Assembly (NCBI RefSeq): GCF_031458255.1
Contig: NZ_JAVDYC010000001.1
Location: 5,155,001-5,219,000 of the forward strand
Length of the DNA: 64,000 bases
DNA from: Catenuloplanes niger
Lineage (GTDB): Bacteria; Actinomycetota; Actinomycetes; Mycobacteriales; Micromonosporaceae
Reading direction: 5' to 3'
Shown: in pieces, positions 1-7,633 of the stretch
Layout of the letters: every line of letters begins with the position of its first letter
How positions within the stretch are numbered: position 1 is the first letter of the stretch
Program-made: the position numbers and the translations under genes
Notes under the pieces: generated by a model
Told to the model about the DNA's origin: nothing
Seen by the model: the letters and a program-made list of their open reading frames with translations, nothing else
Database searches by the model: none

Positions 1-305
1 GTGACCGTCTCGCCCTTGCCGTGGCTGCGCTCCAGCCCGTACAGCCCGAAGAGGTCGACCTCGGACAGGGTGCCGAAGCGGGCGCGCAGGAAGTCGACCG
101 GGCGCGCGGAGACGATGGCGACGCGGCGGACGAGGCGGGAGAGTGCGTCGAGCGCCTCGAGCACCTCGGGCACCGGCTCGGACGCGCCGGGGTCGTCGGT
201 GATCGGCGACAGGACGCCGTCGAAGTCGAAGAAGAGGGCGCAGTCAGCCGCTCGGCTCGCGGTGGCCTGCCAGGCCTCGGTGGGGGTTACTCGGTTCGAC
301 GACAC
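1..305 (-). CDS. otsB: Trehalose-6-phosphate phosphatase, N-terminal part (cut by window edge)
   Basis: The minus strand reads from a GTG at 303-305 off the left edge of the window. About 25 residues in comes FFDFDGVLSPI, the DxDG nucleophile motif of HAD-family phosphatases. It is followed by a helix-rich stretch (VPEVLEALDALSRLVRRV) and then IVSARP and LFGLYGLERSHG, the pattern at the front of OtsB/T6PP. The enzyme dephosphorylates trehalose-6-phosphate to trehalose in the cytoplasm, usually beside the synthase OtsA. Only about 100 residues are present, so completeness cannot be judged. It is divergent from the PhoH gene. The start is inferred; no strong ribosome binding site was seen. Confidence 0.8.
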   Translation of the reverse strand, partial: MSSNRVTPTEAWQATASRAADCALFFDFDGVLSPITDDPGASEPVPEVLEALDALSRLVRRVAIVSARPVDFLRARFGTLSEVDLFGLYGLERSHGKGETV

Positions 306-640
306 GCCGGTCAGCGTACCCGCAGATATCCGTCACGACCGAGTGAACAGGGGCTCATTCACTGCGCCGAAAATCAGTCTTGACAGTACGTGAATGTCTT
401 CACTCATCGCTGGCCAGCACCTACAGGGCGGGAAAACGTAACCTTGTGCATCTGGTCGTAGTCGCATTGTGCAGTTAGCGTCTTACTCACGGCACGGGGT
501 TTTCCCGAGCCGGCCGGCCCGGCCCGGACCTGCGACGGAGTGCGCCACGGGGCCCGCATCCGACCCCGTGACATGCAAGGGCCACCGGTGGAGGCGGATT
601 GCGGGTGGGGTTCGGGTGCACGCCCGTTCGGAGCAGGCCT
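306..640. other. Divergent intergenic region between otsB and the PhoH gene
   Basis: This gap of about 335 bases holds no convincing gene. It contains two nested-type inverted repeats with the same half site: AGTGAA (342-347) with TTCACT (358-363), and GTGAA (390-394) with TTCAC (399-403). A TTGACA hexamer lies at 380-385, but I see no good -10 at the right distance. The paired GTGAA/TTCAC elements may be operators for either divergent gene; this is inference. Confidence 0.4.
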
Positions 641-2062
641 GTGACGATTCGTCCAACCACTTCTCGGGCCGATCACGACCCGACCGCCCTCCCCGTGACC
701 GAGTCCGCAACCGACGCCAGCGAGCACCACGAGGCGGCGGGAAGCACGGACGGGGAGCCTCCTCAAGCCCGGTCCGTCCAGGTTTTCGTCCTGGACACGT
801 CGGTGCTGCTGTCCGATCCCGCGGCCTTCCACCGCTTCGCGGAGCACGAGGTGGTTCTGCCCCTCGTCGTGATCACGGAGCTGGAGGGCAAGCGCAGCCA
901 TCCGGAACTGGGCTGGTTCGCGCGGCAGTCGCTGCGGCTCCTCGACGATCTGCGGGTCAAGTACGGGCGGCTGGACCAGCCCGTGCTCGCCAATGACGCC
1001 GGGGGCACGCTGCGCGTCGAGCTGAACCACTCGGACGACTCGATCCTGCCGCACGGCTTCCGGAACGAGTCGAACGACGCCCGCATCCTCTCCGTGGCGC
1101 TCAACTTCGCGGCCGAGGGCCGCGAGGTGACGCTGGTCTCCAAGGACATGCCGCTGCGGGTCAAGGCGGCGTCCGTCGGTCTGGTGGCGGACGAGTACCG
1201 CCACGGTCAGGCGATGGACGCGACCTGGACCGGCATGTCCGACCTGGAGCTCTCCGAGGGTGAGGTGCAGCGGCTCTACTCCGGTGAGGCGCTCGAGCTG
1301 GACGAGGTGGCGGGAAAGCCGGTGCACACCGGTCTTGTCGTGCACTCGCCGCGCGGCTCCGCGCTGGCGCGCGTGATGCACGACCGGACCGTGAAGCTGG
1401 TGCGTGGTGATCGGGAGGCGTTCGGGCTGCGCGGCCGGTCGGCCGAGCAGCGGATCGCGCTGGACCTGCTGCTGGACGAGTCGATCGGCATCGTGTCGCT
1501 GGGCGGCCGGGCCGGCACCGGCAAGTCGGCACTGGCACTCTGCGCGGGCCTGGAGGCCACCATGGAGCGGAACCGGCACAAGAAGGTGGTGGTCTTCCGC
1601 CCGCTCTACGCGGTCGGCGGGCAGGAGCTGGGATATCTGCCCGGGTCCGAGTCGGAGAAGATGTCGCCCTGGGCGCAGGCCGTCTTCGACACGCTCGGCG
1701 CGGTGGTGCACGAGAACGTGATGGAGGAGGTCCTGGCGCGCGGCATGCTCGAGGTGCTGCCGCTGACCCACATCCGTGGGCGGAGCCTGCACGACGCGTT
1801 CGTCATCGTGGACGAGGCGCAGTCGCTGGAGCGGAACGTGCTGTTGACCGTGCTGTCCCGGATCGGTCAGGGCTCGCGGGTGGTGCTCACCCACGACGTC
1901 GCGCAGCGTGACAATCTGCGAGTGGGTCGTCACGATGGGGTCACGGCCGTGATCGAGGCGCTGAAGGGTCACCCGATCTTCGCCCATGTGACGCTGACCC
2001 GATCGGAGCGGTCACCGATTGCTGAGGTGGTCACAGACCTGCTGGAGGATATCCCACGTTAG
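641..2062 (+). CDS. PIN-PhoH family protein (PhoH2-like RNase/ATPase)
   Basis: This is a two-domain protein of about 473 residues. The N-terminal part is a PIN nuclease domain: [13 protein letters not shown] carries the first Asp, VITELEG the second acidic site, and [10 protein letters not shown] and LVSKD the later acidic residues. The C-terminal part is a PhoH ATPase with Walker A GRAGTGKS near residue 290 and Walker [11 protein letters not shown] near residue 386. Mycobacterial proteins of this architecture are reported as RNA-unwinding ribonucleases. GTG 641 was chosen because GGAGCAGG ends 5-6 bases before it; an open frame extends up to 599 and a later GTG is at 695. In mycobacteria a short antitoxin-like gene can precede phoH2; none is evident here. 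The family is clear, the physiological role is not. Confidence 0.88.
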   Translation: MTIRPTTSRADHDPTALPVTESATDASEHHEAAGSTDGEPPQARSVQVFVLDTSVLLSDPAAFHRFAEHEVVLPLVVITELEGKRSHPELGWFARQSLRLLDDLRVKYGRLDQPVLANDAGGTLRVELNHSDDSILPHGFRNESNDARILSVALNFAAEGREVTLVSKDMPLRVKAASVGLVADEYRHGQAMDATWTGMSDLELSEGEVQRLYSGEALELDEVAGKPVHTGLVVHSPRGSALARVMHDRTVKLVRGDREAFGLRGRSAEQRIALDLLLDESIGIVSLGGRAGTGKSALALCAGLEATMERNRHKKVVVFRPLYAVGGQELGYLPGSESEKMSPWAQAVFDTLGAVVHENVMEEVLARGMLEVLPLTHIRGRSLHDAFVIVDEAQSLERNVLLTVLSRIGQGSRVVLTHDVAQRDNLRVGRHDGVTAVIEALKGHPIFAHVTLTRSERSPIAEVVTDLLEDIPR

Positions 2063-2109
2063 AGGGTCTAGATCAACTGGGATATGTCCGCATCTGAAGG
2101 CTTTCCAGG

Positions 2110-2133
2110 TGTGGCACATATCACAAATGTGCC
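2110..2133 (+). promoter_or_regulatory. Crp-type binding site plus overlapping palindrome
   Basis: TGTGG-CACATA-TCACA (2110-2125) matches the Crp/FNR consensus TGTGA-N6-TCACA at all but one conserved base. A perfect GGCACAT / ATGTGCC inverted repeat (2113-2119 and 2127-2133) overlaps it. It lies about 250 bases upstream of the secreted muralytic-type gene at 2378, after the PhoH stop codon. Crp control of rpf-type cell-wall genes is known in mycobacteria and streptomycetes, so the assignment to the downstream gene is plausible inference. Confidence 0.55.
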
Positions 2134-2157
2134 TGAGGATTTCACTTAAGCCTTGCG

Positions 2158-2377
2158 CTGGGTGAGGGTGTTCGACGGGCGTCCGTCGAGACCCTCGCTG
2201 CCGGAGATCGTCTTCCGGCCCACCCGGACCGTTCGGATCCGGGTGGCAGCGGGGCCGGCTCTGTCGAGTCGGGGACGCTTGCGGCGTGGATCTGTCACGC
2301 TCCGTGGTTGGCCGTCGATGGCCGATCCGGGGTGGATCTTCGCGTCGCGTCCTTGCCCCCGACGAAGGGACCCCTTC
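2158..2377 (+). promoter_or_regulatory. Hairpin-rich 5' leader of the cell-wall hydrolase-like gene
   Basis: Several strong stems lie in a row. GAGGGT...CGACGG pairs with CCGTCG...ACCCTC (about 2164-2194), a GCCGGA / TTCCGGC stem lies at about 2200-2220, and CACCCGGA pairs with TCCGGGTG (about 2219-2245). The stretch is long for a plain 5' UTR. In streptomycetes the corresponding genes carry a c-di-AMP (ydaO) riboswitch, but I do not find its conserved segments here, so no riboswitch class is claimed. Confidence 0.35.
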
Positions 2378-3109
2378 GTGAGTCCGCTGTGGAGCCGTTA
2401 CGGTGTCCGCTCGGCGTCCGTCGCCCTCCTGGTTTCCGGGGTCATCGGCGGCGTGTACCTGAGCCAGGACCGTGAGATTCAACAGCAGAGCGTCTCCGCG
2501 CAGGCCGAGTTCGAAGCCACGCTCGCGGAAGAGCAGTACGTCAAGGATCGGCACGCCGAGTACACCAAGGTGCACGCCAAGGAGGCCGAGTCCGAGCGGC
2601 TCGCCGCCGAGAAGGCCGCCGAGACCGCGAAGGCCGCCGCCAAGCGCGCCGCCGCCGCCGAGGAGTCCGCCAGCCGCAAGGCCGAGCGGGAGAAGGCGGC
2701 GAAGGAGGCCGCGGAGCGGAAGAAGGCCGAGGAGGAGGCCGCGGCGAACGAGGACGCCTCGGAACCCGCGGCGTTCGCCGGCCCGATCCCCGCGTCGTGC
2801 GGCGAGTACAGCGGCAACCGCGCCACCGGCTGCGCGATCATGCTGGACTCCGGCTTCGGCATCGACCAGTTCCCCTGCCTGGACAAGCTGTGGACGAAGG
2901 AGTCCGGCTGGAACCACCAGGCGCAGAACCCGAGCTCCGGTGCCTACGGCATCCCGCAGTCCCTGCCGGGAAGCAAGATGGCCTCGGCGGGCAGCGACTG
3001 GGAGTCCAACCCGGCCACCCAGATCAGCTGGGGCCTCGGCTACATCAAGGGCCGCTACGGCACGCCCTGTGAGGCCTGGGCGCACTCGCAGAGCGTCGGC
3101 TGGTACTAG
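2378..3109 (+). CDS. Secreted transglycosylase-like protein with coiled-coil stalk
   Basis: The protein of about 243 residues has an N-terminal hydrophobic signal/anchor (ASVALLVSGVIGGVYL). A long Ala/Glu/Lys-rich heptad-like coiled coil runs over roughly residues 30-140. The last 80 residues form a compact domain with LWTKESGWN, GAYGIPQSLPG and SWGLGYIKGRYGTPCEAW. This matches the lysozyme-like fold domain of actinobacterial lytic transglycosylases; Glu175 in TKESGW is the expected catalytic acid, and two Cys pairs may form disulfides. GTG 2378 is preferred because it gives a proper signal sequence and is preceded by AAGGGA. It probably cleaves or binds peptidoglycan outside the membrane. 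It sits behind a Crp-like site and ends in a strong terminator. It lacks the LysM domain often seen in Rpf-like proteins. Confidence 0.8.
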   Translation: MSPLWSRYGVRSASVALLVSGVIGGVYLSQDREIQQQSVSAQAEFEATLAEEQYVKDRHAEYTKVHAKEAESERLAAEKAAETAKAAAKRAAAAEESASRKAEREKAAKEAAERKKAEEEAAANEDASEPAAFAGPIPASCGEYSGNRATGCAIMLDSGFGIDQFPCLDKLWTKESGWNHQAQNPSSGAYGIPQSLPGSKMASAGSDWESNPATQISWGLGYIKGRYGTPCEAWAHSQSVGWY

Positions 3110-3120
3110 AAAGAACGCCG

Positions 3121-3157
3121 GAAGGGGCGCGCGGGCGGTTCGCCGGCGCGCCCCTTC
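3121..3157 (+). terminator. Hairpin terminator after the transglycosylase-like gene
   Basis: A perfect 12-bp stem (3121-3132 with 3146-3157) encloses a GC-rich loop that can itself fold. It begins 11 bases after the stop codon. There is no T-run, as is usual in high-GC actinobacteria. Confidence 0.7.
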
Positions 3158-3206
3158 GTCGTCCCGTCTTGGCCGGATATGCGGCAGAGGGTGCATTTGC
3201 CCACTT

Positions 3207-4046
3207 ATGCTGCCTGAGATGCGGCACAGCACAGGCAAGACCCTTCGCCGGTACGGATGGGAGCGCGCGCTCCGCGTACCCCTGCTGCTCGTTGCCCTGG
3301 TCCTGGCCCTGGCCGCGGCCCTGCCGGCACCGGCCGCGGCGGGGCGCCACGACCTGGAGGTGGTCGGCGGCGACGCGGCCCGCACCGGTCAGTTCCCGTG
3401 GGTCGTCCGGGTCTCCGCCGGGTGCGCCGGCACGCTGGTCGCGGCGCGGGTGGTGCTGACCGCCGCGCACTGTGCCGCCGGCCTGCCGGTCGACGGGATC
3501 GCGGTCACGGCCGACACGGTCGACCTGGACGACCGGCGGTCCCGCGAGGCCCGGGTGGTCCGCATGATCGTGGCGGCCGGCTACCGGCAGGTGACCGAGG
3601 GGGACGACTGGGCGCTGCTGCAGCTCGACCGCCGGCTGCCGCTGCCGACGATCCCGGTCAACGACGCGTCCGGGTACGACACCGGCCGGTTCACCGTGAT
3701 CGGATGGGGCGCCACCGGCGAGGACCAGGCACAGCAGCGCAAACTGCGGTACGCCGAGGTGCCGCTGGTCGCGGACCACACCTGCGTGAGTGCGTACCGC
3801 GAGGCCGGTTACACGTACCGGCCGGACGAGATGCTCTGCGCCGGGTACGTCGCCGACGGCCGGCGCGACGCCTGCTACGGCGACTCGGGCGGGCCGCTGG
3901 TCCGGCGCGACGCCTACGGCACCTGGCGACAGGTCGGCGTGGTGAGCTGGGGGATCGGCTGTGCGCGACCGGGCCTGCCCGGCGTCTACACGCAGCTGTC
4001 CGCGCACGCCCGTGAGCTGCGTGCCGCCCTGGCCCGGCTGCGCTGA
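3207..4046 (+). CDS. Secreted trypsin-like serine protease (S1 family)
   Basis: A protein of about 279 residues starts with an Arg-rich n-region and a hydrophobic core (LLLVALVLALAAALPAPAAAG), a typical Sec signal peptide. The mature part begins near VVGGDAARTGQFPWVV, the S1 activation-site pattern. The catalytic triad is intact: His88 in TAAHC, Asp134 in DDWALL and Ser227 in GDSGGP. Asp221, six residues before the Ser, sits at the position that gives trypsin its preference for Arg/Lys. Cys pairs around the His and the Ser loop are preserved. ATG 3207 is used; ATG 3219 is an in-frame alternative and neither has a strong ribosome binding site. It is monocistronic by context, and its substrate is unknown. 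Confidence 0.9.
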   Translation: MLPEMRHSTGKTLRRYGWERALRVPLLLVALVLALAAALPAPAAAGRHDLEVVGGDAARTGQFPWVVRVSAGCAGTLVAARVVLTAAHCAAGLPVDGIAVTADTVDLDDRRSREARVVRMIVAAGYRQVTEGDDWALLQLDRRLPLPTIPVNDASGYDTGRFTVIGWGATGEDQAQQRKLRYAEVPLVADHTCVSAYREAGYTYRPDEMLCAGYVADGRRDACYGDSGGPLVRRDAYGTWRQVGVVSWGIGCARPGLPGVYTQLSAHARELRAALARLR

Positions 4047-4113
4047 CCGGCGTGATCTGTGACCTCGGCCGCCCGGCTGGCGAACCGTGCGACCGCCTGT
4101 AACTCTGTGAGTT

Positions 4114-4746
4114 GTGAGCAACTACGCGGACCAGGATGCCGTCGGCCGGTTCGGCACCGACGCGTTCTACGCCTCGATCGGCCGGGCGTTCGTGGCGATG
4201 TGCGCGGTCGTCCCGCTGCTCTTCGTCATCGAGGCGCTCGACGTGTTCCTGCGGCTCGGCCTGGACTACTCGCTGGGCATCCTGCCGTACCACGTGGAGG
4301 GCCTGGACGGCATCGTCTTCGCCCACTTCCTGCACGCGGACTGGGATCATCTCTACGGCAACAGCATCCCGCTGATCCTGCTCGGCACGTTCGTGCTGGC
4401 CGCGGGCGGTAAGCGGTTCATCTGGTCGACCGCGTTCATCATGGCGGTCTCCGGCGTCGGCGTCTGGTTCACCGGCAGCCCGGACACCGTGGTGGTCGGC
4501 GCCAGCGGCATCATCTTCGGCTACCTCGGGCTGCTGTTCACCCGCGGCATCGTGGAGCGCAGCTGGTGGAACCTCGGCGTGGTGCTGCTGATCGGCCTGC
4601 TCTACGGCTGGTCGCTGCTCGGCATCCTGCCCACCACCAGCACGGTCTCCTGGCAGGGGCACCTGTTCGGGCTGCTCGGCGGCGCGATCGCGGCCATCCT
4701 GTTCCGCCGGCGCCGCACCGTGCCGGCCGCCTACGACCTGGACTGA
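4114..4746 (+). CDS. Rhomboid-family intramembrane serine protease
   Basis: This 210-residue polytopic membrane protein has five to six hydrophobic segments. The rhomboid hallmarks are HADWDHLYGNSIPLILLG near residue 70, the nucleophile Ser131 in VVGASG, and the catalytic His183 in WQGHLFGLLGG. Rhomboids cleave single-pass membrane proteins within the bilayer. The C-terminus ends in a short basic cytoplasmic tail (RRRRTVPAAYDLD). GTG 4114 is the natural start after a short intergenic gap. It lies next to a secreted protease gene on the same strand, but the spacing of about 67 bases leaves co-transcription uncertain. Substrate unknown. Confidence 0.88.
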   Translation: MSNYADQDAVGRFGTDAFYASIGRAFVAMCAVVPLLFVIEALDVFLRLGLDYSLGILPYHVEGLDGIVFAHFLHADWDHLYGNSIPLILLGTFVLAAGGKRFIWSTAFIMAVSGVGVWFTGSPDTVVVGASGIIFGYLGLLFTRGIVERSWWNLGVVLLIGLLYGWSLLGILPTTSTVSWQGHLFGLLGGAIAAILFRRRRTVPAAYDLD

Positions 4747-4777
4747 TCCGCGGTCCGCACCCGGCCGGTCGCACCAC

Positions 4778-4831
4778 AGTTCTAGAACTCTCGGGAAAGA
4801 TGTGACACACTCGCCCGAGAGTTCTATAACT
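4778..4831 (+). promoter_or_regulatory. trpBA promoter bracketed by two palindromic operators
   Basis: An 18-bp inverted repeat with one mismatch (4778-4795 and 4814-4831) encloses an 18-bp spacer. Each arm contains its own dyad: AGTTCTAGAACT at 4778-4789 is a perfect palindrome and AGTTCTATAACT at 4820-4831 has one mismatched base pair. Between and within them sits a good promoter: GTGACA (4802-4807), 17 bases, TATAAC (4825-4830). One operator abuts the upstream side of the -35 and the other covers the -10. The TCTAGA-centred palindrome resembles GntR/HutC-family sites such as the DasR element, which fits the GntR regulator encoded downstream. The regulator assignment is inference. Confidence 0.7.
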
Positions 4832-4844
4832 ATGGGGGTGTGCG

Positions 4845-5978
4845 ATGGGTGTGATGAGCGAGCCCGCCGAGCGCGGGCGGTTCGGTGAGTTCGGCGGGCG
4901 GTTCGTGCCGGAGAGCCTGATCCCGGCCTGTCAGGAGGTCGAGGCCGCGTTCCGCGACGCGTGGGCCGACGACCGCTTCCGCGCGGAGCTCGACGAACTG
5001 CTCACCGTCTACGCGGGGCGGCCGACCCCGGTCACGCCGGCTCGCCGCCTCTCCGCGGAGCTGGGCCTGACGCTGCTGCTCAAGCGCGAGGACCTGGCGC
5101 ACACCGGCAGCCACAAGATCAACAATGTGCTCGGTCAGGCACTGCTCGCCCGCCGGATGGGCAAGCGGCGCCTGCTCGCCGAGACCGGCGCCGGCCAGCA
5201 CGGCGTGGCCGCCGCCACCGCGGCCGCGCTGCTCGGGCTGGAGTGCGTGGTCTTCATGGGCGAGCGCGACATCGAGCGCCAGGCGCCGAACGTACGCCGC
5301 ATGCGCATGCTCGGCGCCACGGTCGTGCCGGTCGGCAGCGGCAGCCGCACGCTCAAGGACGCCACGAACGAGGCCATGCGCCGGTGGGTCGCGGACACCG
5401 CGGAGGCGTACTACTGCATCGGCTCCGTGATGGGCCCGCACCCGTACCCGTGGATGGTCCGCGAGTTCCAGCGGGTGATCGGCGAGGAGGCGCGCGGCCA
5501 GGTCGACCGGGTGCCGGACGTGGTGGTCGCGTGCGTCGGCGGCGGGTCGAACGCGGCCGGCACGTTCGCCGGCTTCGCGGACACCGGTGCCCGGCTGGTC
5601 GGCGTGGAGGCGGCCGGTGGCGCGGCGATGACCGGCGGCTCGCCCGGCGTGCTGCACGGACACCGGTCGATGGTGCTGCAGGACGCGCACGGGCAGATCG
5701 CCGAGGCGTCGTCGGTCGCGGCCGGCCTGGACTATCCGGGGATCGGGCCGGAGCACGCACACCTGGGCGCGACCGGCCGGGCGACCTACGCGACCGCCGG
5801 TGACGACGAGGTGATCGAGGCGGTGCACCGGCTGGCCCGGACCGAGGGGATCATCCCGGCGCTGGAGTCCGCGCACGCGCTCGCCTGGATCGTCCGCAAC
5901 GCGAGTGACCTGGCCGGACTCACCGTCCTGATGACGCTCTCCGGCCGTGGCGACAAGGACATGGAGATGTTCCAGTGA
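4845..5978 (+). CDS. trpB: Tryptophan synthase beta chain
   Basis: The 377-residue PLP enzyme condenses indole with L-serine to give L-tryptophan. Recognisable blocks are [13 protein letters not shown] at the start, [16 protein letters not shown] with the PLP lysine Lys91, [16 protein letters not shown], the phosphate-binding VGGGSNAAG, and ALESAHAL plus LSGRGDKDM at the end. It is TrpB1-like, the form that partners TrpA. ATG 4845 follows GGGGGTG, although the mapped promoter would put the transcript start only about 8 bases upstream, so ATG 4854 is a possible alternative. The stop overlaps the trpA start by 4 bp (GTGA), so the two are translationally coupled. No trpE, trpC or trpD lies nearby; a separate two-gene trp unit with its own regulator suggests a second or specialised copy. 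Confidence 0.92.
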   Translation: MGVMSEPAERGRFGEFGGRFVPESLIPACQEVEAAFRDAWADDRFRAELDELLTVYAGRPTPVTPARRLSAELGLTLLLKREDLAHTGSHKINNVLGQALLARRMGKRRLLAETGAGQHGVAAATAAALLGLECVVFMGERDIERQAPNVRRMRMLGATVVPVGSGSRTLKDATNEAMRRWVADTAEAYYCIGSVMGPHPYPWMVREFQRVIGEEARGQVDRVPDVVVACVGGGSNAAGTFAGFADTGARLVGVEAAGGAAMTGGSPGVLHGHRSMVLQDAHGQIAEASSVAAGLDYPGIGPEHAHLGATGRATYATAGDDEVIEAVHRLARTEGIIPALESAHALAWIVRNASDLAGLTVLMTLSGRGDKDMEMFQ

Positions 5979-6709
5979 TTTTTGCCGACGACAACGCCAA
6001 GAAGCTCGTGCCGTACGTGACCGGGGGCGTCACCGAGGACTGGGCCGACTGCCTGCGCGCGTACCGGGACAACGGCGCGGACGCGATCGAGATCGGGCTG
6101 CCGTTCTCCGACCCGATGCTGGACGGGCCGACCATCCAGGAGGCGTCGGACCGCGCGCTGGCCCGCGGCACCACCGTAGACGGAATCCTCGCCGAGGTCC
6201 GCGCGCTGCGGGCCGAGGTGCCGCTGATCGTGATGACCTACGCCAACCTGGCGCTCCGGCCCGGGTTCGCCGGGCGGCTCGCCGAGGCCGGGATCTCCGG
6301 CCTGATCGTGCCGGACGCGCCGCTCGACGAGGTGGCGCCGATCCGGGACGCGGCGAACGCGGCCGGGCTCGACCTGATCCCGCTGGTCGCGCCGTCCACC
6401 CGGCCGGACCGGCTGCGCGACATCGCGGCCGGCGCGCAGGGGTTCGTCTACGCCGTGTCGGTGCTGGGCACGACCGGCGAGCGGGACCGGCTCGACGCCG
6501 CGGCCGGCCCGCTGGCCACGGCAGTGCGGACGCTGACCGCGCTGCCGGTCCTGATCGGCTTCGGCGTCTCCGCGCCGGAACACGCGGCCGCGGCGGTCCG
6601 GGACGCGGACGGCGTGGTGGTCGCGTCCGCGCTGATGCGCCGCCTGCTGGACGGCGCGTCCCCGGCCGAGCTGGGCACGCAGATCGCCCGCTTCCGGGAA
6701 GCGATCTAG
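5975..6709 (+). CDS. trpA: Tryptophan synthase alpha chain (short form)
   Basis: This TIM-barrel enzyme of 244 residues splits indole-3-glycerol phosphate into indole and glyceraldehyde-3-phosphate. The catalytic acids are present: Glu39 in [11 protein letters not shown] and Asp50 in [16 protein letters not shown] and the phosphate-binding [10 protein letters not shown] are also clear. It is about 20 residues shorter than usual because the N-terminal helix before the first strand is missing; the GTGA overlap with trpB supports the start. The loop after the third strand reads MTYANLALR, where typical TrpA has MTYYNP, so the indole channel side differs slightly from most homologues. Function with the adjacent TrpB is very likely. 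Confidence 0.9.
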   Translation: MIFADDNAKKLVPYVTGGVTEDWADCLRAYRDNGADAIEIGLPFSDPMLDGPTIQEASDRALARGTTVDGILAEVRALRAEVPLIVMTYANLALRPGFAGRLAEAGISGLIVPDAPLDEVAPIRDAANAAGLDLIPLVAPSTRPDRLRDIAAGAQGFVYAVSVLGTTGERDRLDAAAGPLATAVRTLTALPVLIGFGVSAPEHAAAAVRDADGVVVASALMRRLLDGASPAELGTQIARFREAI

Positions 6710-6774
6710 GCCCCGCAACGACGTGGCCGGCCGGGCTGTGATGTGGCCCGGGTGCCGCCCGGCCACGCGTCGGA

Positions 6775-6818
6775 AAGCCGTGCGCTCGCGCGTCGCGAAG
6801 CCGTGCGCTCGCGCGTCG
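6775..6818 (+). repeat. Two tandem 21-bp direct repeats upstream of gntR
   Basis: The 21-base unit starting AAGCCGTGCGCTCGCG occurs at 6775-6795 and again, identical, at 6798-6818 (period 23). It lies between trpA and the chosen start of the GntR gene. If the upstream in-frame GTG 6743 were used, the repeat would be coding; otherwise it is a possible regulator-binding direct repeat. Confidence 0.7.
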
Positions 6819-6841
6819 ATGCAGGGCCTAATGTCTGGTGG

Positions 6842-7591
6842 GTGGAGACGCGAGAGCGGCGCGAGCCGAAGTACCTGACGATCGCGGCCGACCTGGCCGC
6901 GAAGATCCGGGCGGGGGAGTACCCGCCCGGCTCCGCGCTCCCGCCGCAGCGCGAGCTGAGCGCGGCGTACGGCGTCACGCTCGCCACGCTGCGCGCCGCG
7001 CTGGCCCGGCTGGAGTCGGACGGGCTGCTCAGCCAGCAGGCCGGGCGCGGCACGTTCGTGGCCGAGCCGGCCGCGGCGTACCAGCTGGACTCGCTGCGCA
7101 GCCTCGCGGACGACCTGCGCGAGCAGGGTCACGTGGTCGGCACCGACCTGATCGGCATCGGCATGCGCAAGGCACCGGCCTGGGCCACCGACGCGCTCGG
7201 CCGGCCGGCCGGTGAGCGGATCACCCGGCTGGAGCGGGTCCGGCTGATCGCCGGCCGGCCCGCGCTGCACCAGGTGTCCTGGGTCCGGGCGCCGTACGGT
7301 GCCGCGCTGCTCGACGTCGACTTCGCGCGGACCTCGCTCTACCACGCACTCGCCGAGCAGGGCGTGGTCGTGCACCGGGCCCGCGAGCGGCTGCGCCCGG
7401 CGCTGCTGGACGACCCGGTCGCCACGCTGCTGCGCCAGCCGGCCGGCACCCCGGTGTTCCGCAGCGACCGGGTCACGTTCGGCCTGGACGACGAGCCGGT
7501 GGTGATGGACCGGGCGACGATCCTGGGCACGGTCATGGAGATCCGCGCCGAACGCGCCGCCTCCGGTCTCTCGCTGCGCTGGCACGCCTGA
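6842..7591 (+). CDS. GntR-family regulator with UTRA ligand domain (HutC subfamily)
   Basis: The protein is about 249 residues from GTG 6842. The N-terminal winged helix reads KYLTIAADLAAKIRAGEYPPGSALPPQRELSAAYGV and then the recognition helix and wing (TLRAALARLESDGLL...GRGTFV). The remaining 150 residues form a UTRA effector domain (TRLERVRLIAGRPALHQVSWV, RARERLRPALLDDPVATLL). Such proteins bind palindromic operators and release them on binding a metabolite. It follows trpA on the same strand, and the operators in front of trpB look like HutC-type sites, so it probably controls trpBA. The open frame continues up to GTG 6743, but the extra residues do not resemble the family. Ligand unknown. 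Confidence 0.82.
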   Translation: METRERREPKYLTIAADLAAKIRAGEYPPGSALPPQRELSAAYGVTLATLRAALARLESDGLLSQQAGRGTFVAEPAAAYQLDSLRSLADDLREQGHVVGTDLIGIGMRKAPAWATDALGRPAGERITRLERVRLIAGRPALHQVSWVRAPYGAALLDVDFARTSLYHALAEQGVVVHRARERLRPALLDDPVATLLRQPAGTPVFRSDRVTFGLDDEPVVMDRATILGTVMEIRAERAASGLSLRWHA

Positions 7592-7592
7592 C

Positions 7593-7633
7593 CGGTGCGG
7601 CCCGGGGCGCGTGGTGGCGCCCCGGGCACCGGA
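7593..7633. terminator. Bidirectional terminator between gntR and glpX
   Basis: CCGGTGC (7593-7599) pairs with GCACCGG (7627-7633), and inside it an 11-bp perfect stem joins 7601-7611 with 7618-7628. It fills the gap between two convergent genes. Confidence 0.75.

Noticed and set aside
469-996. Plus-strand frame overlapping the PhoH start
   Set aside because: It is Arg/Pro-rich shadow sequence overlapping the well-supported PIN domain.
2158-2377. Possible ydaO/yuaA (c-di-AMP) riboswitch before the transglycosylase-like gene
   Set aside because: The conserved segments (the GGGUGAAUC-like block and the AGCUAACCUCGUAAGCG-like end) are not found; only general hairpins are present.
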